Below, in pieces: positions 1-7,273 of a stretch of DNA of 19,114 nt (positions are counted from its first letter, which is position 1; each line of letters begins with the position of its first letter). Source of the DNA: an uncultured Collinsella sp. (GTDB taxonomy: Bacteria > Actinomycetota > Coriobacteriia > Coriobacteriales > Coriobacteriaceae); NCBI GenBank assembly GCA_959028445.1, contig CAUFRY010000039.1, forward strand, positions 1 through 19,114, given 5' to 3'. A model generated the notes under the pieces. It was given only the letters and a program-made list of their open reading frames with translations. It was not told the origin of the DNA and did not search any database. Made by a program: the position numbers and the translations under genes.

Positions 1-20
1 CTCGCGGTAGCGGGCTTTTT
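1..20 (+). terminator. Possible 3' arm and T-run of a terminator cut by the left edge
   Basis: The first bases read as a GC-rich arm ending in CGGGC and running straight into TTTTT, as the second half of a rho-independent terminator would for a plus-strand gene lying left of the window. The matching 5' arm would be outside, so this is inference. A competing local fold exists: CGGTAGC at 5-11 pairs perfectly with GCTACCG at 21-27 around a 9-base loop. Confidence 0.3.
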
Positions 21-25
21 GCTAC

Positions 26-74
26 CGATATGCCGGGATTCGAACCCGACAGGGTGCGGACCCCGGCATCATCG
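26..74. repeat. 49-base hairpin containing a tRNA T-arm-like sequence
   Basis: The arm at 26-37 (CGATATGCCGGG) pairs with 62-74 as 12 base pairs with one bulged base at 70. Inside lies CGGGATTCGAACCCG (34-48), which on the minus strand is a textbook tRNA T-arm: CGGG stem, TTCGAAT loop, CCCG. No matching acceptor, D-arm or anticodon arm can be built around it, so it is not a complete tRNA. It could be a decayed tRNA end, a structured RNA, or chance. Confidence 0.45.
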
Positions 75-84
75 CAAAGCCAGC

Positions 85-299
85 GGGCAAAAAATAGCAA
101 ATATGAGTACTGTTACCATTTTAGTAACAGCGATTTCATGCCTTCAGAAGGCGATTTAGCCGTCAGGCGTCCTACGGCGGAAAAATTGCAGACGTTTATC
201 GGCTAAGTACTTGGACATATGTTGCGTAACACTACATATTTTGCAAATAAATAATGTTACAGGACTTGTGACAGTACTCATATTTGACGTTTTTTGCCC
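85..299. repeat. Long inverted-repeat element (MITE-like or structured), ~215 bp
   Basis: The arm at 85-113 (GGGCAAAAAA, 4 variable bases, AAATATGAGTACTGT) recurs in inverted form at 271-299. Of 29 positions, 25 are identical, and the four differences fall in one block (95-98 against 286-289). The interior is AT-richer than the neighbouring genes, carries a small hairpin TGTTAC/GTAACA at 111-129, and holds no credible gene; a 68-codon minus-strand frame at 156-362 has no ribosome binding site or recognisable content. A non-autonomous mobile element or a large transcript hairpin are both possible. No target-site duplication was found. Confidence 0.55.
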
Positions 300-356
300 A
301 TAGCCCTTTATACCTAGGCAAATCGGCGGCAAAACGGGCTTCAAAGCGTCCTTCGC

Positions 357-392
357 AAACAAAAACCGGGGCCCGCATGATGCGGACCCCGG
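357..392 (-). terminator. Rho-independent terminator of glnN
   Basis: On the minus strand a hairpin has outer stem CCGGGG/CCCCGG (366-371 with 387-392) and inner stem CCGCAT/ATGCGG (373-378 with 380-385) separated by one mismatch. It is followed by TTTTTGTTT (plus-strand A-rich 357-365). It starts about 30 bases after the glnN stop codon, so it should end that transcript. Confidence 0.88.
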
Positions 393-423
393 CTCAATAC
401 CGTGACGATATGTCAGTTACGCC

Positions 424-2511
424 CTACACGTAGAACAGGATGTCGTCGTAGGTCGGGACCGGCCAGTAGTCGGCTGCCACGATCTCCTCCATGGCGTCCA
501 CGGCGGCACGCAGCGCATCCATAGCGGGAACGACCTCGTGCGCGTACACGTTGGCCTGCTCCTGGCCATCGAGGGCCTCAGCCTTCTGATGCACGGCGTC
601 GAGCGCCTTGATGGAGTCGTTGATGGTGGTGATACCGTTGCAGAGCTTGTTGAGCGTGTTCTGCTCGCACTGCATGGCGGCCTCGGCACCGGCGGCACGA
701 ATAGTCTCAAGGCCCTTAGCGACCTTGGTGGCATAGGCGGTAATGACCGGGCGATAGGTACGACGCGCCTCGCGAACCATCGTGGTGGCCTCGATGTTCA
801 TGAGCTTGTTGTACTTCTCGAGCTTGCAGTCGTAGCGGCACTGAGCCTCGGCCTTGGTCAGGACACCCGTCTCCTCAAAGAGCGCGATAGCCTTTTCGGA
901 AACAAAGGCGGGCAGGGCGTCGGCCGTGGTCTTGTTGTTGGCAAGACCACGCTTCTCGGCCTCAACGGGCCACTCGTCGGAGTAGCCGTCACCGGAGAAC
1001 AGGATGCGCTGGTGGTCGGTCAGGACCTTCTTGCAGTACTCGAGCGCGGCGTCCTGGAACTCATCCTCGGGCGTACCCTCAAGCGCGTCGGCGAAGGACT
1101 TGAGCGACTTGGCCACGGCGGCATCGAGCACCAGGTTGGAGTCGGAGACGTTCTGCTCGGAGCCGCAGGCACGGAACTCGAACTTATTGCCGGTGAAGGC
1201 AAACGGGGAGGTGCGGTTGCGGTCGGTGTTGTCCTGCATCAGCTTGGGCAGGGTATCGGCGCCCAGGTCGAGCACGCCGCGCGTGGCATGGACGGAAGCC
1301 TTGCCATCGATGATCTTCTCGACGACCTCGGTAAGCTGGTCGCCCAGGAAGATGGACATAATCGCCGGAGGAGCCTCGTTGGCGCCCAGACGATGATCGT
1401 TGCCGGCCGAGGCAACGGAGGCACGCAGGAGCTCCTGATAGTTATCGACGGCCTCGATCACCGCGGTGAGGAAGACGATGAACTGCAGGTTGTCGAGCGG
1501 GGTGTCGCCCGGATCGAGCAGATTCTCGGACTCGGTGCCAAGCGACCAGTTGTTGTGCTTGCCCGAACCATTGATGCCCTCGAAGGGCTTCTCGTGCAGC
1601 AGGCAGACCAAGTCGTGGCGGGAGGCGATGAGCTTCATCTTCTCCATCATGACCAGATTCTGGTCGATGGCCTCGTTGACTTCGCCATAGACGGGGGCGA
1701 GCTCATGCTGGCAGGGAGCGACCTCGTTGTGCTTGGTCTTGGCGGGAATGCCAAGCGCCCACAGCTCATCGTCCAGATCCTTCATATAGGCCGAGACGGT
1801 GGGGCGGATAGCGCCAAAGTAGTGCTCCTCGAGCTCCTGGCCCTTGCAGGGAGCGGCACCAAAGAGGGTGCGGCCGGTAATGACCAGGTCCTTGCGCTTG
1901 CGGTAGGCGTCCTTCTTGATCAGGAAGTACTCCTGCTCGTCGCCCACGGAAGGAACGACCTTCTTGGGGGTCTTACCGAACAGCGCCAAAACGCGCTTAG
2001 ACTCACGCGAGAGCGCGGTCATGGAGCGCAGCAGCGGGGTCTTCTTGTCCAGGGCCTCGCCCGTGTAGGAGCAGAAAGCCGTGGGGATGCACAGGACATC
2101 GTCCTTGATAAAGGCGGGGCTGGTGGGATCCCAAGCGGTGTAGCCACGGGCCTCGAAGGTGGCACGCAGGCCGCCGTTGGGGAAGCTGGAGGCGTCCGGC
2201 TCGCCCTGGATGAGGTTCTTGCCCGTAAACTTGGTAATGGCGGTGCCGTCGTGGTTGGGCTCCAAGAAGCTGTCGTGCTTCTCGGAAGTAATGCCCGAAA
2301 GAGGCTGGAACCAGTGCGCGTAGTGCGTCGCGCCCTTGGAGATGGCCCAGACCTTCATGGCATGGGCAACAGCGTTGGCTACATCCAGGTCGAGCGGCTC
2401 ACCGCCCTCGAGGGTTGCAGCAAGGCGCTTCCAAATGTCCTTGGGGAGGTAGTCCTTCATGACTTCCTCAGAGAACACCATGGTCCCGAAGCGGTCAGTA
2501 AGTTCGGCCAT
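424..2511 (-). CDS. glnN: Type III glutamine synthetase (GSIII, GlnN)
   Basis: This enzyme condenses glutamate and ammonia to glutamine with ATP, in the cytoplasm. The 695-residue length fits the GSIII family (roughly 700 residues, against about 450 for GSI). Visible family landmarks are HWFQPL (66-71), the metal/nucleotide region DEQEYFLI (191-198), HNEVAPCQHE (261-270), and the glycine-rich NGSGKHNNWS block (314-323). A later RTSPFAFTGNKFEFR segment also belongs to the family. The ATG at 2511 is preferred because AAGGGAG lies 6-7 bases before it; an in-frame upstream extension of 21 codons to 2574 lacks a ribosome binding site and is not conserved-looking. The gene stands alone, facing away from metF, and has its own terminator at 357-392. 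The upstream region carries 11-bp-phased repeats and an inverted repeat (2591-2628), and a small leader hairpin CACCGC/GCGGTG at 2533-2551 just before the ribosome binding site. Identity is secure; regulation is inferred. Confidence 0.97.
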   Translation of the reverse strand: MAELTDRFGTMVFSEEVMKDYLPKDIWKRLAATLEGGEPLDLDVANAVAHAMKVWAISKGATHYAHWFQPLSGITSEKHDSFLEPNHDGTAITKFTGKNLIQGEPDASSFPNGGLRATFEARGYTAWDPTSPAFIKDDVLCIPTAFCSYTGEALDKKTPLLRSMTALSRESKRVLALFGKTPKKVVPSVGDEQEYFLIKKDAYRKRKDLVITGRTLFGAAPCKGQELEEHYFGAIRPTVSAYMKDLDDELWALGIPAKTKHNEVAPCQHELAPVYGEVNEAIDQNLVMMEKMKLIASRHDLVCLLHEKPFEGINGSGKHNNWSLGTESENLLDPGDTPLDNLQFIVFLTAVIEAVDNYQELLRASVASAGNDHRLGANEAPPAIMSIFLGDQLTEVVEKIIDGKASVHATRGVLDLGADTLPKLMQDNTDRNRTSPFAFTGNKFEFRACGSEQNVSDSNLVLDAAVAKSLKSFADALEGTPEDEFQDAALEYCKKVLTDHQRILFSGDGYSDEWPVEAEKRGLANNKTTADALPAFVSEKAIALFEETGVLTKAEAQCRYDCKLEKYNKLMNIEATTMVREARRTYRPVITAYATKVAKGLETIRAAGAEAAMQCEQNTLNKLCNGITTINDSIKALDAVHQKAEALDGQEQANVYAHEVVPAMDALRAAVDAMEEIVAADYWPVPTYDDILFYV

Positions 2512-2590
2512 ACGGAACTCCCTTCGTATCGGCACCGCGTGAGAAGCGGTGTTGATTACTAACGAACGAGTCATAGCTTAGACTCGCCGT

Positions 2591-2628
2591 GTTTCCGCGA
2601 CATTACCGTTATGTTGCCGTCGCGAAAC
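2591..2628 (-). promoter_or_regulatory. Candidate operator upstream of glnN (11-bp-phased, also an inverted repeat)
   Basis: The stretch reads GTTTC-n6-ATTAC-n6-GTTGC-n6-GAAAC on the plus strand (four 5-base blocks, each 11 bp apart). On the minus strand this is GTTTC-n6-GCAAC-n6-GTAAT-n6-GAAAC. The 11-bp phasing and GTnAC/GAAAC-like blocks resemble the published actinobacterial GlnR box, though individual blocks are degenerate. The ends also form an inverted repeat GTTTCcGCGAC/GTCGCGAAAC. It lies 80-117 bases before the glnN start. A second palindrome, GAGTC-n8-GACTC, sits at 2568-2585. No convincing -35/-10 pair was found. Nitrogen control is inference. Confidence 0.35.
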
Positions 2629-2747
2629 CAATCAATGAGGTTACCCTATCGAGGCGGCGTTGCCACCCTCAACAGCCAATCAACTGTATAAATAGCAGAC
2701 CTCTCCCCATGGTTTAAGGGTAGTCAATTTGGGATGGAGCTCTATTA

Positions 2748-2773
2748 ACTGGTATTTTGCATCAGATACCAGT
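2748..2773. promoter_or_regulatory. Perfect 8-bp inverted repeat in the glnN-metF intergenic region
   Basis: ACTGGTAT (2748-2755) and ATACCAGT (2766-2773) are a perfect inverted repeat with a 10-base spacer. A half-site-like TTGGTATC recurs near 2839-2846, closer to metF. The arrangement suits a dimeric regulator and could serve either divergent gene. There is no T-run, so it is unlikely to be a terminator. The rest of 2630-2937 shows a TAGAAT -10-like box at 2889-2894 without a matching -35, and no SAM or cobalamin riboswitch core that I can recognise. Confidence 0.4.
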
Positions 2774-2937
2774 CTTTATAGTCCGTGCCTAGATTAGCCG
2801 CTCTGTTATAGGAAATGCCGATAGCAAGGCATCTTTGATTGGTATCCCCAAATAGCGAGTGAAACTCCGCCGTGACACAGTGGTGCTGTAGAATCCTTAC
2901 AACACATCACACTATTACGTATCTAGAGGAGCACGAT

Positions 2938-3810
2938 ATGCGCGTCGACGAGGTTTTTAAGCAGGCAGCATCCCAGGGCACCGCACCCGTTTCGTTTGAG
3001 ATGTTCCCGCCCAAGGGCGAGCTTACCCTCGATACGGCTCGCGAAGTGGCAGGCAATCTGTGCAAGCTTTCGCCGAGCTTTGTCTCGGTCACCTGCTCGG
3101 CCGGCGGCTCGGGCAACGGTGCCACCACCGCCCCCATCGCGCATATGATTACGAGCGAATTCGATACACCCTCGGTGGCACACCTTACCTGCGTGGGCCG
3201 CTCGCATGCCGATATCGCCGCCAAGATCGACGAGTATCGCACCGCCGGCGTTGAAAACATTCTGGCCCTGCGTGGCGATCTCCCTGCCGGCGCGACCGAG
3301 GACGACAAGCCCGCCTCCGACTACGCCTACGCCCGCGACCTCATCCCCGAGCTCGTCGACGCCGGCTTTTGCGTGGGCGCCGCAGCCTACCCCGAGGGCC
3401 ACATTGCCTGTGAGGATCTCAACCTCTCGGTCGAACACCTCAAGCAAAAACAGGACGCCGGCGCGAGCTTCTTTGTGACACAGCTCTTCTTTGATAACGA
3501 GTGCTTCTACCGTTTTCGCGAGCTTGCCGACAAGGCCGGTATCACCGTGCCCATTACCGCGGGCATCATGCCGTTTATGGGCAAGTCGCAGATCAGCCGC
3601 ATGGTCTTTATGTGCGGCGCGTCGCTGCCCTCCCCCGTCATCAAGATTCTCGCCAAGTACGAGAACGACCCCGAGAGCCTGCAGGCAGCCGGTGTAGATT
3701 ATGCCGCCCGCCAGCTTTGCGACCTCAAGGAGCACGGCGCCGACGGCCTGCACCTGTACACTATGAACCGTCCTGCGATCGCCGCGACCATTATGGAGCG
3801 CCTGGGGTAA
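2938..3810 (+). CDS. metF: 5,10-methylenetetrahydrofolate reductase (MetF)
   Basis: This flavoprotein reduces 5,10-methylene-THF to 5-methyl-THF, the methyl donor for methionine synthase. The 290-residue protein is the compact bacterial catalytic domain. The SFEMFPPK motif (19-26) carries the catalytic glutamate E21, ALRGD (110-114) carries the aspartate near the flavin, and GASFFVTQLFFD and PITAGIMP further on are family signatures. The ATG at 2938 follows AGAGGAG (2925-2931) by 6 bases; the frame stays open to 2872, but that extension is not MetF-like. Its stop codon overlaps the next start (TAATG), so it is translationally coupled to the activation-domain gene and in one operon with metH. 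No sign of damage. Whether it takes electrons from NAD(P)H or from another donor is not visible; no MetV-like partner is present. Confidence 0.96.
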   Translation: MRVDEVFKQAASQGTAPVSFEMFPPKGELTLDTAREVAGNLCKLSPSFVSVTCSAGGSGNGATTAPIAHMITSEFDTPSVAHLTCVGRSHADIAAKIDEYRTAGVENILALRGDLPAGATEDDKPASDYAYARDLIPELVDAGFCVGAAAYPEGHIACEDLNLSVEHLKQKQDAGASFFVTQLFFDNECFYRFRELADKAGITVPITAGIMPFMGKSQISRMVFMCGASLPSPVIKILAKYENDPESLQAAGVDYAARQLCDLKEHGADGLHLYTMNRPAIAATIMERLG

Positions 3811-4598
3811 TGGAAAAACCGCACATCGATACAACCGCTGTCGAAGTGCCGGCCGACCTTGCGTCGCCGGCGCTTTACCGTGTCGATGCTGCGTACCATC
3901 CCCGTGTCGACCGCGCCGAGATGCTGCGGTACCTGGGTTACGGCGGCCAGCAGATTGAGCCCGAGCTGTCACGACGTATTGAGCTTGTGGTCGAGCGTCT
4001 GGAACTGGACATTGAGCCTCGTGGCGTGCGCCGCGTGTTTGCCGTCGATGCCACGGGCGTGGACGAACAAAGTGAGCCTTGCATTCGCTTGGTCGGCACC
4101 AACGTTGAGCTGCGAGGTCGCGATATCTATCGACATCTCAAAGATGCCCGCTTTGCCGCACTCATGGCGTGCACCCTCGGCATGGACGCCGAGCGTCGCC
4201 TGCGCACCACGGGAGCCCAACATCCCCTGGAGGGCGCCGTGCTCGACGCCGCGTGCTCCGCTTACGTGGAAGCCGCCGTTGAGCAAATGGACCAGCAGGT
4301 CAAGACGGACGCCGCCACACGCGGGCTCGCCGGCAACTGGCGCTTTAGTCCCGGCTATGGCGACTGCCCGCTCTCGGCCCAGCGCTCGATCGTCAATGCG
4401 CTCAACGCCACGCGGCTCATCGGGCTTACCGTCACACCCACCAGCCTGCTCATGCCCACCAAAAGCGTGACCGCGGTGATCGGTCTGTTTGATGGCGAGG
4501 TCCACGACGCCCAGACCCGCCCCACCTGCAATATCTGCCGCATGCGCGAACACTGCCGCTTCCGCGCCGCCCACACCACCTGCTATTCCAGCCATTAG
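3810..4598 (+). CDS. Stand-alone cobalamin-dependent methionine synthase activation-domain protein
   Basis: The 262-residue protein resembles the AdoMet-binding reactivation domain normally fused to the C-terminus of MetH. That domain reductively methylates cobalamin oxidised to Cob(II) and so restores the enzyme. The key segment is RFSPGYGDCPL (178-188) followed by QRSIVNAL, IGLTVTPTSLLMPTKSVTAVIGL (204-226, AdoMet-site region). The C-terminus has a Cys cluster at C240, C243, C249 and C258 (C-x2-C-x5-C-x8-C), absent from the E. coli fusion; it could bind metal or an Fe-S centre, which is inference. The ATG at 3810 overlaps the metF stop by one base; metH starts 8 bases after its end. This placement between metF and a metH lacking the domain strongly supports the role. 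Longer upstream frame (from 3501) is only readthrough over metF. Confidence 0.88.
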   Translation: MEKPHIDTTAVEVPADLASPALYRVDAAYHPRVDRAEMLRYLGYGGQQIEPELSRRIELVVERLELDIEPRGVRRVFAVDATGVDEQSEPCIRLVGTNVELRGRDIYRHLKDARFAALMACTLGMDAERRLRTTGAQHPLEGAVLDAACSAYVEAAVEQMDQQVKTDAATRGLAGNWRFSPGYGDCPLSAQRSIVNALNATRLIGLTVTPTSLLMPTKSVTAVIGLFDGEVHDAQTRPTCNICRMREHCRFRAAHTTCYSSH

Positions 4599-4606
4599 GA
4601 GCCCCG

Positions 4607-7165
4607 ATGTTTACTCCGCTTATCACTCATGATTCTGACGGCACTGCATTGGCGGCACCCGTTGATGCCGCACGTCGCAACGGTGCCACGTACAAGACGC
4701 GCACGATCGACGATCTGCGCATTAAGGACGATCGCCTGCGCGCCGCCATCGAGGGCACGGGGCACTTGCTGTTCGACGGCGGTATGGGCACCATGTTGCA
4801 GGCCGCTGGTATGAAGGCGGGCGCCCTGCCCGAGCTGCTCAACTTTGAGGAACCCCAGGTCATTACCGACATTCAGCGCCAGTACATCGAGGCCGGCTGC
4901 GACGTGATCACCGCCAACACCTTTGGCGCCAACGCCCACAAGCTCGACGGCGCCGCCACCGTGGCAGATGTCTTTGCCGCCGCTGTCGCCTGTGCCCGCG
5001 AGGCCGGCGCCCACTACGTCGCCGGTGACATCGGCCCCATCGGCGCACTGCTTCGTCCCTTAGGCACCCTCAGCTTCGACGAGGCCTATGACCTCTTTGC
5101 CGAGGAAGTGCGTGCCGGCGTCGATGCGGGCGTGGACCTCTTTATTATCGAGACCATGACCGACCTGGCCGAGATCAAGGCGGCGGTCCTCGCCTGCCGC
5201 GAGAACTCCGACCTGCCCGTCTTTGCCACCATGACCTTTGAGGAAGACGGCCGTACCTTCCTGGGCACGAGTCCCGAGGTCGCCGCCATCACGCTCGACG
5301 CCATCGGTGCCGACGTTTTGGGCATCAACTGCAGCCAAGGACCAGCCGAGCTTCGAGGACTCGCCGCGCGTATGCTCACCGTTACCGACAAGCCCATTAT
5401 GGTGCAGGCCAACGCGGGACTCCCCCACGTGGACGATGACGGCAATACCGTCTTTGATATCCAAGCCCCCGAATACGCCGAGGCCGTCGCCGGCATGATC
5501 GCCGACGGCGTGAGCGTCGTGGGCGGCTGCTGCGGCACCACGCCGGCGCACATGGCGGCCCTGCGCACGCTTATCGACAACCACACGCCCAGCCCGCGCC
5601 GCCGCAAGCCCAGCATGTCGGTCACGAGCGCCCAAACGGTCGTGGACCTTCCCTGCGACGGCCACAAGATCGCCGTCATCGGCGAGCGCATCAACCCCAC
5701 CGGCAAAAAGCGCCTGCAGCAGGCCCTGCGCGACGGCGACCTGGACTACGTTGTGAGCCAGGGCATCAGCCAGCAGGAACAGGGCGCCGACATTCTGGAC
5801 GTCAACGTGGGCCTGCCCGAGATCGACGAGGTCAAGATCATCCAACAGGCGACCGAACAGCTCCAGGGCTCCACGCTGCTGCCGCTGCAGATCGACTCCA
5901 CCGACCCCGCAGCCGTCGAGGCCGCCGTGCGCCGCTACGCCGGCAAGCCCATCATCAACTCGGTCAATGGCAAGCAGCAGATCATGGATGAGATCTTTCC
6001 GCTGGTCGCCCACTACGGCACCAACGTTGTCGGCCTTACGCTCGACGAAGGCGGCATCCCCGATACCGCCGAGGCCCGCTTCGCCATCGCCGAGCGCATC
6101 GTGGCCGAGGCCGCCCGCTACGGCATCGGCCCGGACCGCATCCTCATCGACTGTCTGGTCATGACCGCCTCGACTAATCAACGCCAGGCTGAGCAGATCC
6201 TACGCGCCATGTCCCTGTGCAAGGAGCGTCTGGGCGTCAAATGCGCGCTCGGCGTGTCGAACATCAGCTTTGGCCTGCCTGCCCGCCCGCTGCTGGGTTC
6301 GGTCTTTTTGGCCGCCGCCTTCGGCGCGGGCCTGGACGCCCCCATCATGAACCCGGGCTCCAAGCGCTTTATGGATACCGTCTACAGCTATCGCGTCCTG
6401 AGCGTTGAGGACGAGGGCTCGACCGGATACATCGAGCGCTACGCCGGCTGGACCGATCCGTACAAGATCGCCGCAAACCCGGCAGCAGCTCAGGCCGCAT
6501 CGACCGACACCGTGTCCGCTGCTGGCACCGCCGGCACCGACGGCAACGACGACCCAATTCGTCGCATGGTCGTCTCGGGCCGTAAGGGCGAGATCGCGAC
6601 CGAGACTGAGCGCCTGCTGGCCGACCACGACGCTATGGATCTTATCAACAACCACTTTATCCCCGCCCTCGACGAGGTGGGCGTCCTCTTTGACCAGGGC
6701 AAGTTCTTCTTGCCGCAGCTTATGGCCTCGGCCGAGGCGGCACGCGTGGGCTTCGACACCATCAAGCGCCTGATGCCCGCCGGCGAGATTGCCGACAAGG
6801 GCAAGATCTGCGTGGCCACCGTCAAGGGCGACATCCACGATATTGGCAAGAACATCGTCAAGATGCTGCTCGATAACTACGGCTACACCGTCTTTGACCT
6901 AGGCCGCGACGTCGACCCGCAAGAGGTGCTCAAGACCGTGCAGGAGCGTGACATTAAGCTCGTCGGCCTCTCGGCGCTTATGACTACCACAGTCGTCGCC
7001 ATGGAGGAGACCATCAAGCTGCTCCATGCCGAGGTGCCGGGCGTCAAGATCATCGTGGGCGGCGCCGTACTCACCCCCGAATACGCCAAGCAGATCGGCG
7101 CGGACTACTACGCCAAGGACGCCGCCGAAAGCGCTCGCATCGCCGAAGAGGTCTTTGGGCAGTAA
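4607..7165 (+). CDS. metH: Cobalamin-dependent methionine synthase without reactivation domain (MetH)
   Basis: It transfers the methyl group of 5-methyl-THF through cob(I)alamin to homocysteine. At 852 residues it is about 375 shorter than E. coli MetH and lacks the C-terminal AdoMet domain, which is supplied by the preceding gene. Domains in order: homocysteine-binding domain with FDGGMGT (56-62) and zinc ligands C242 and C308-C309 (GGCCGTTP); pterin-binding domain from about 354 (IAVIGERINPTGKK, then DILDVNVG and LQIDST); a low-complexity Ala/Thr linker around residues 622-645; the cobalamin cap with FFLPQLMASAEA; and the B12-binding domain with D742-x-H744-x-x-G747, H744 being the lower cobalt ligand. 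AGGAG at 4597-4601 precedes the ATG by 5 bases. About 50 residues before the first domain are unusual for the family; an internal start is possible but none has a better ribosome binding site. Confidence 0.96.
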   Translation: MFTPLITHDSDGTALAAPVDAARRNGATYKTRTIDDLRIKDDRLRAAIEGTGHLLFDGGMGTMLQAAGMKAGALPELLNFEEPQVITDIQRQYIEAGCDVITANTFGANAHKLDGAATVADVFAAAVACAREAGAHYVAGDIGPIGALLRPLGTLSFDEAYDLFAEEVRAGVDAGVDLFIIETMTDLAEIKAAVLACRENSDLPVFATMTFEEDGRTFLGTSPEVAAITLDAIGADVLGINCSQGPAELRGLAARMLTVTDKPIMVQANAGLPHVDDDGNTVFDIQAPEYAEAVAGMIADGVSVVGGCCGTTPAHMAALRTLIDNHTPSPRRRKPSMSVTSAQTVVDLPCDGHKIAVIGERINPTGKKRLQQALRDGDLDYVVSQGISQQEQGADILDVNVGLPEIDEVKIIQQATEQLQGSTLLPLQIDSTDPAAVEAAVRRYAGKPIINSVNGKQQIMDEIFPLVAHYGTNVVGLTLDEGGIPDTAEARFAIAERIVAEAARYGIGPDRILIDCLVMTASTNQRQAEQILRAMSLCKERLGVKCALGVSNISFGLPARPLLGSVFLAAAFGAGLDAPIMNPGSKRFMDTVYSYRVLSVEDEGSTGYIERYAGWTDPYKIAANPAAAQAASTDTVSAAGTAGTDGNDDPIRRMVVSGRKGEIATETERLLADHDAMDLINNHFIPALDEVGVLFDQGKFFLPQLMASAEAARVGFDTIKRLMPAGEIADKGKICVATVKGDIHDIGKNIVKMLLDNYGYTVFDLGRDVDPQEVLKTVQERDIKLVGLSALMTTTVVAMEETIKLLHAEVPGVKIIVGGAVLTPEYAKQIGADYYAKDAAESARIAEEVFGQ

Positions 7166-7190
7166 CACAACGGAAACAACCGAGCACCAA

Positions 7191-7228
7191 AACGTGCCGC
7201 ATGCGCCACTTGGCACGTGCGGCACGTT
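7191..7228. repeat. 11-bp perfect stem-loop between metH and the UPF0210 gene
   Basis: AACGTGCCGCA (7191-7201) pairs perfectly with 7218-7228 around a 16-base loop that itself contains GCCA-n3-TGGC. On the plus strand no T-run follows, so it is a poor intrinsic terminator for metH; on the minus strand TTTTGG follows, weakly terminator-like. A TAGAAT -10-like box overlaps its right edge (7228-7233) without a clear -35. It could be an RNA-processing or stability structure, or an operator for the next gene. Confidence 0.6.
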
Positions 7229-7273
7229 AGAATAGATAAGACTATGCTCGTTTTGGCAGATAGGAGCGCAAGG

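Noticed and set aside
26..100. Complete tRNA on the minus strand at the left edge
   Set aside because: Only a T-arm can be drawn; no pairing acceptor, D-arm or 7-base anticodon loop.
156..362. 68-codon minus-strand frame in the left intergenic region
   Set aside because: No ribosome binding site; it overlaps the inverted-repeat arm, and its residues match no family I know.
538..2562. 674-codon open frame on the plus strand opposite glnN
   Set aside because: It mirrors the GSIII gene; the sequence is low-complexity Leu/Gly/Val/Asp, as arises antisense to GC3-rich genes, with no family signature or ribosome binding site.
2700..2937. SAM or cobalamin riboswitch before the methionine operon
   Set aside because: No conserved core of SAM-I, SAM-IV or cobalamin riboswitches could be recognised; only short hairpins are present.
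2938..3969. Long minus-strand frame opposite metF
   Set aside because: Antisense to a full, conserved MetF with a proper ribosome binding site; composition is shadow-like.
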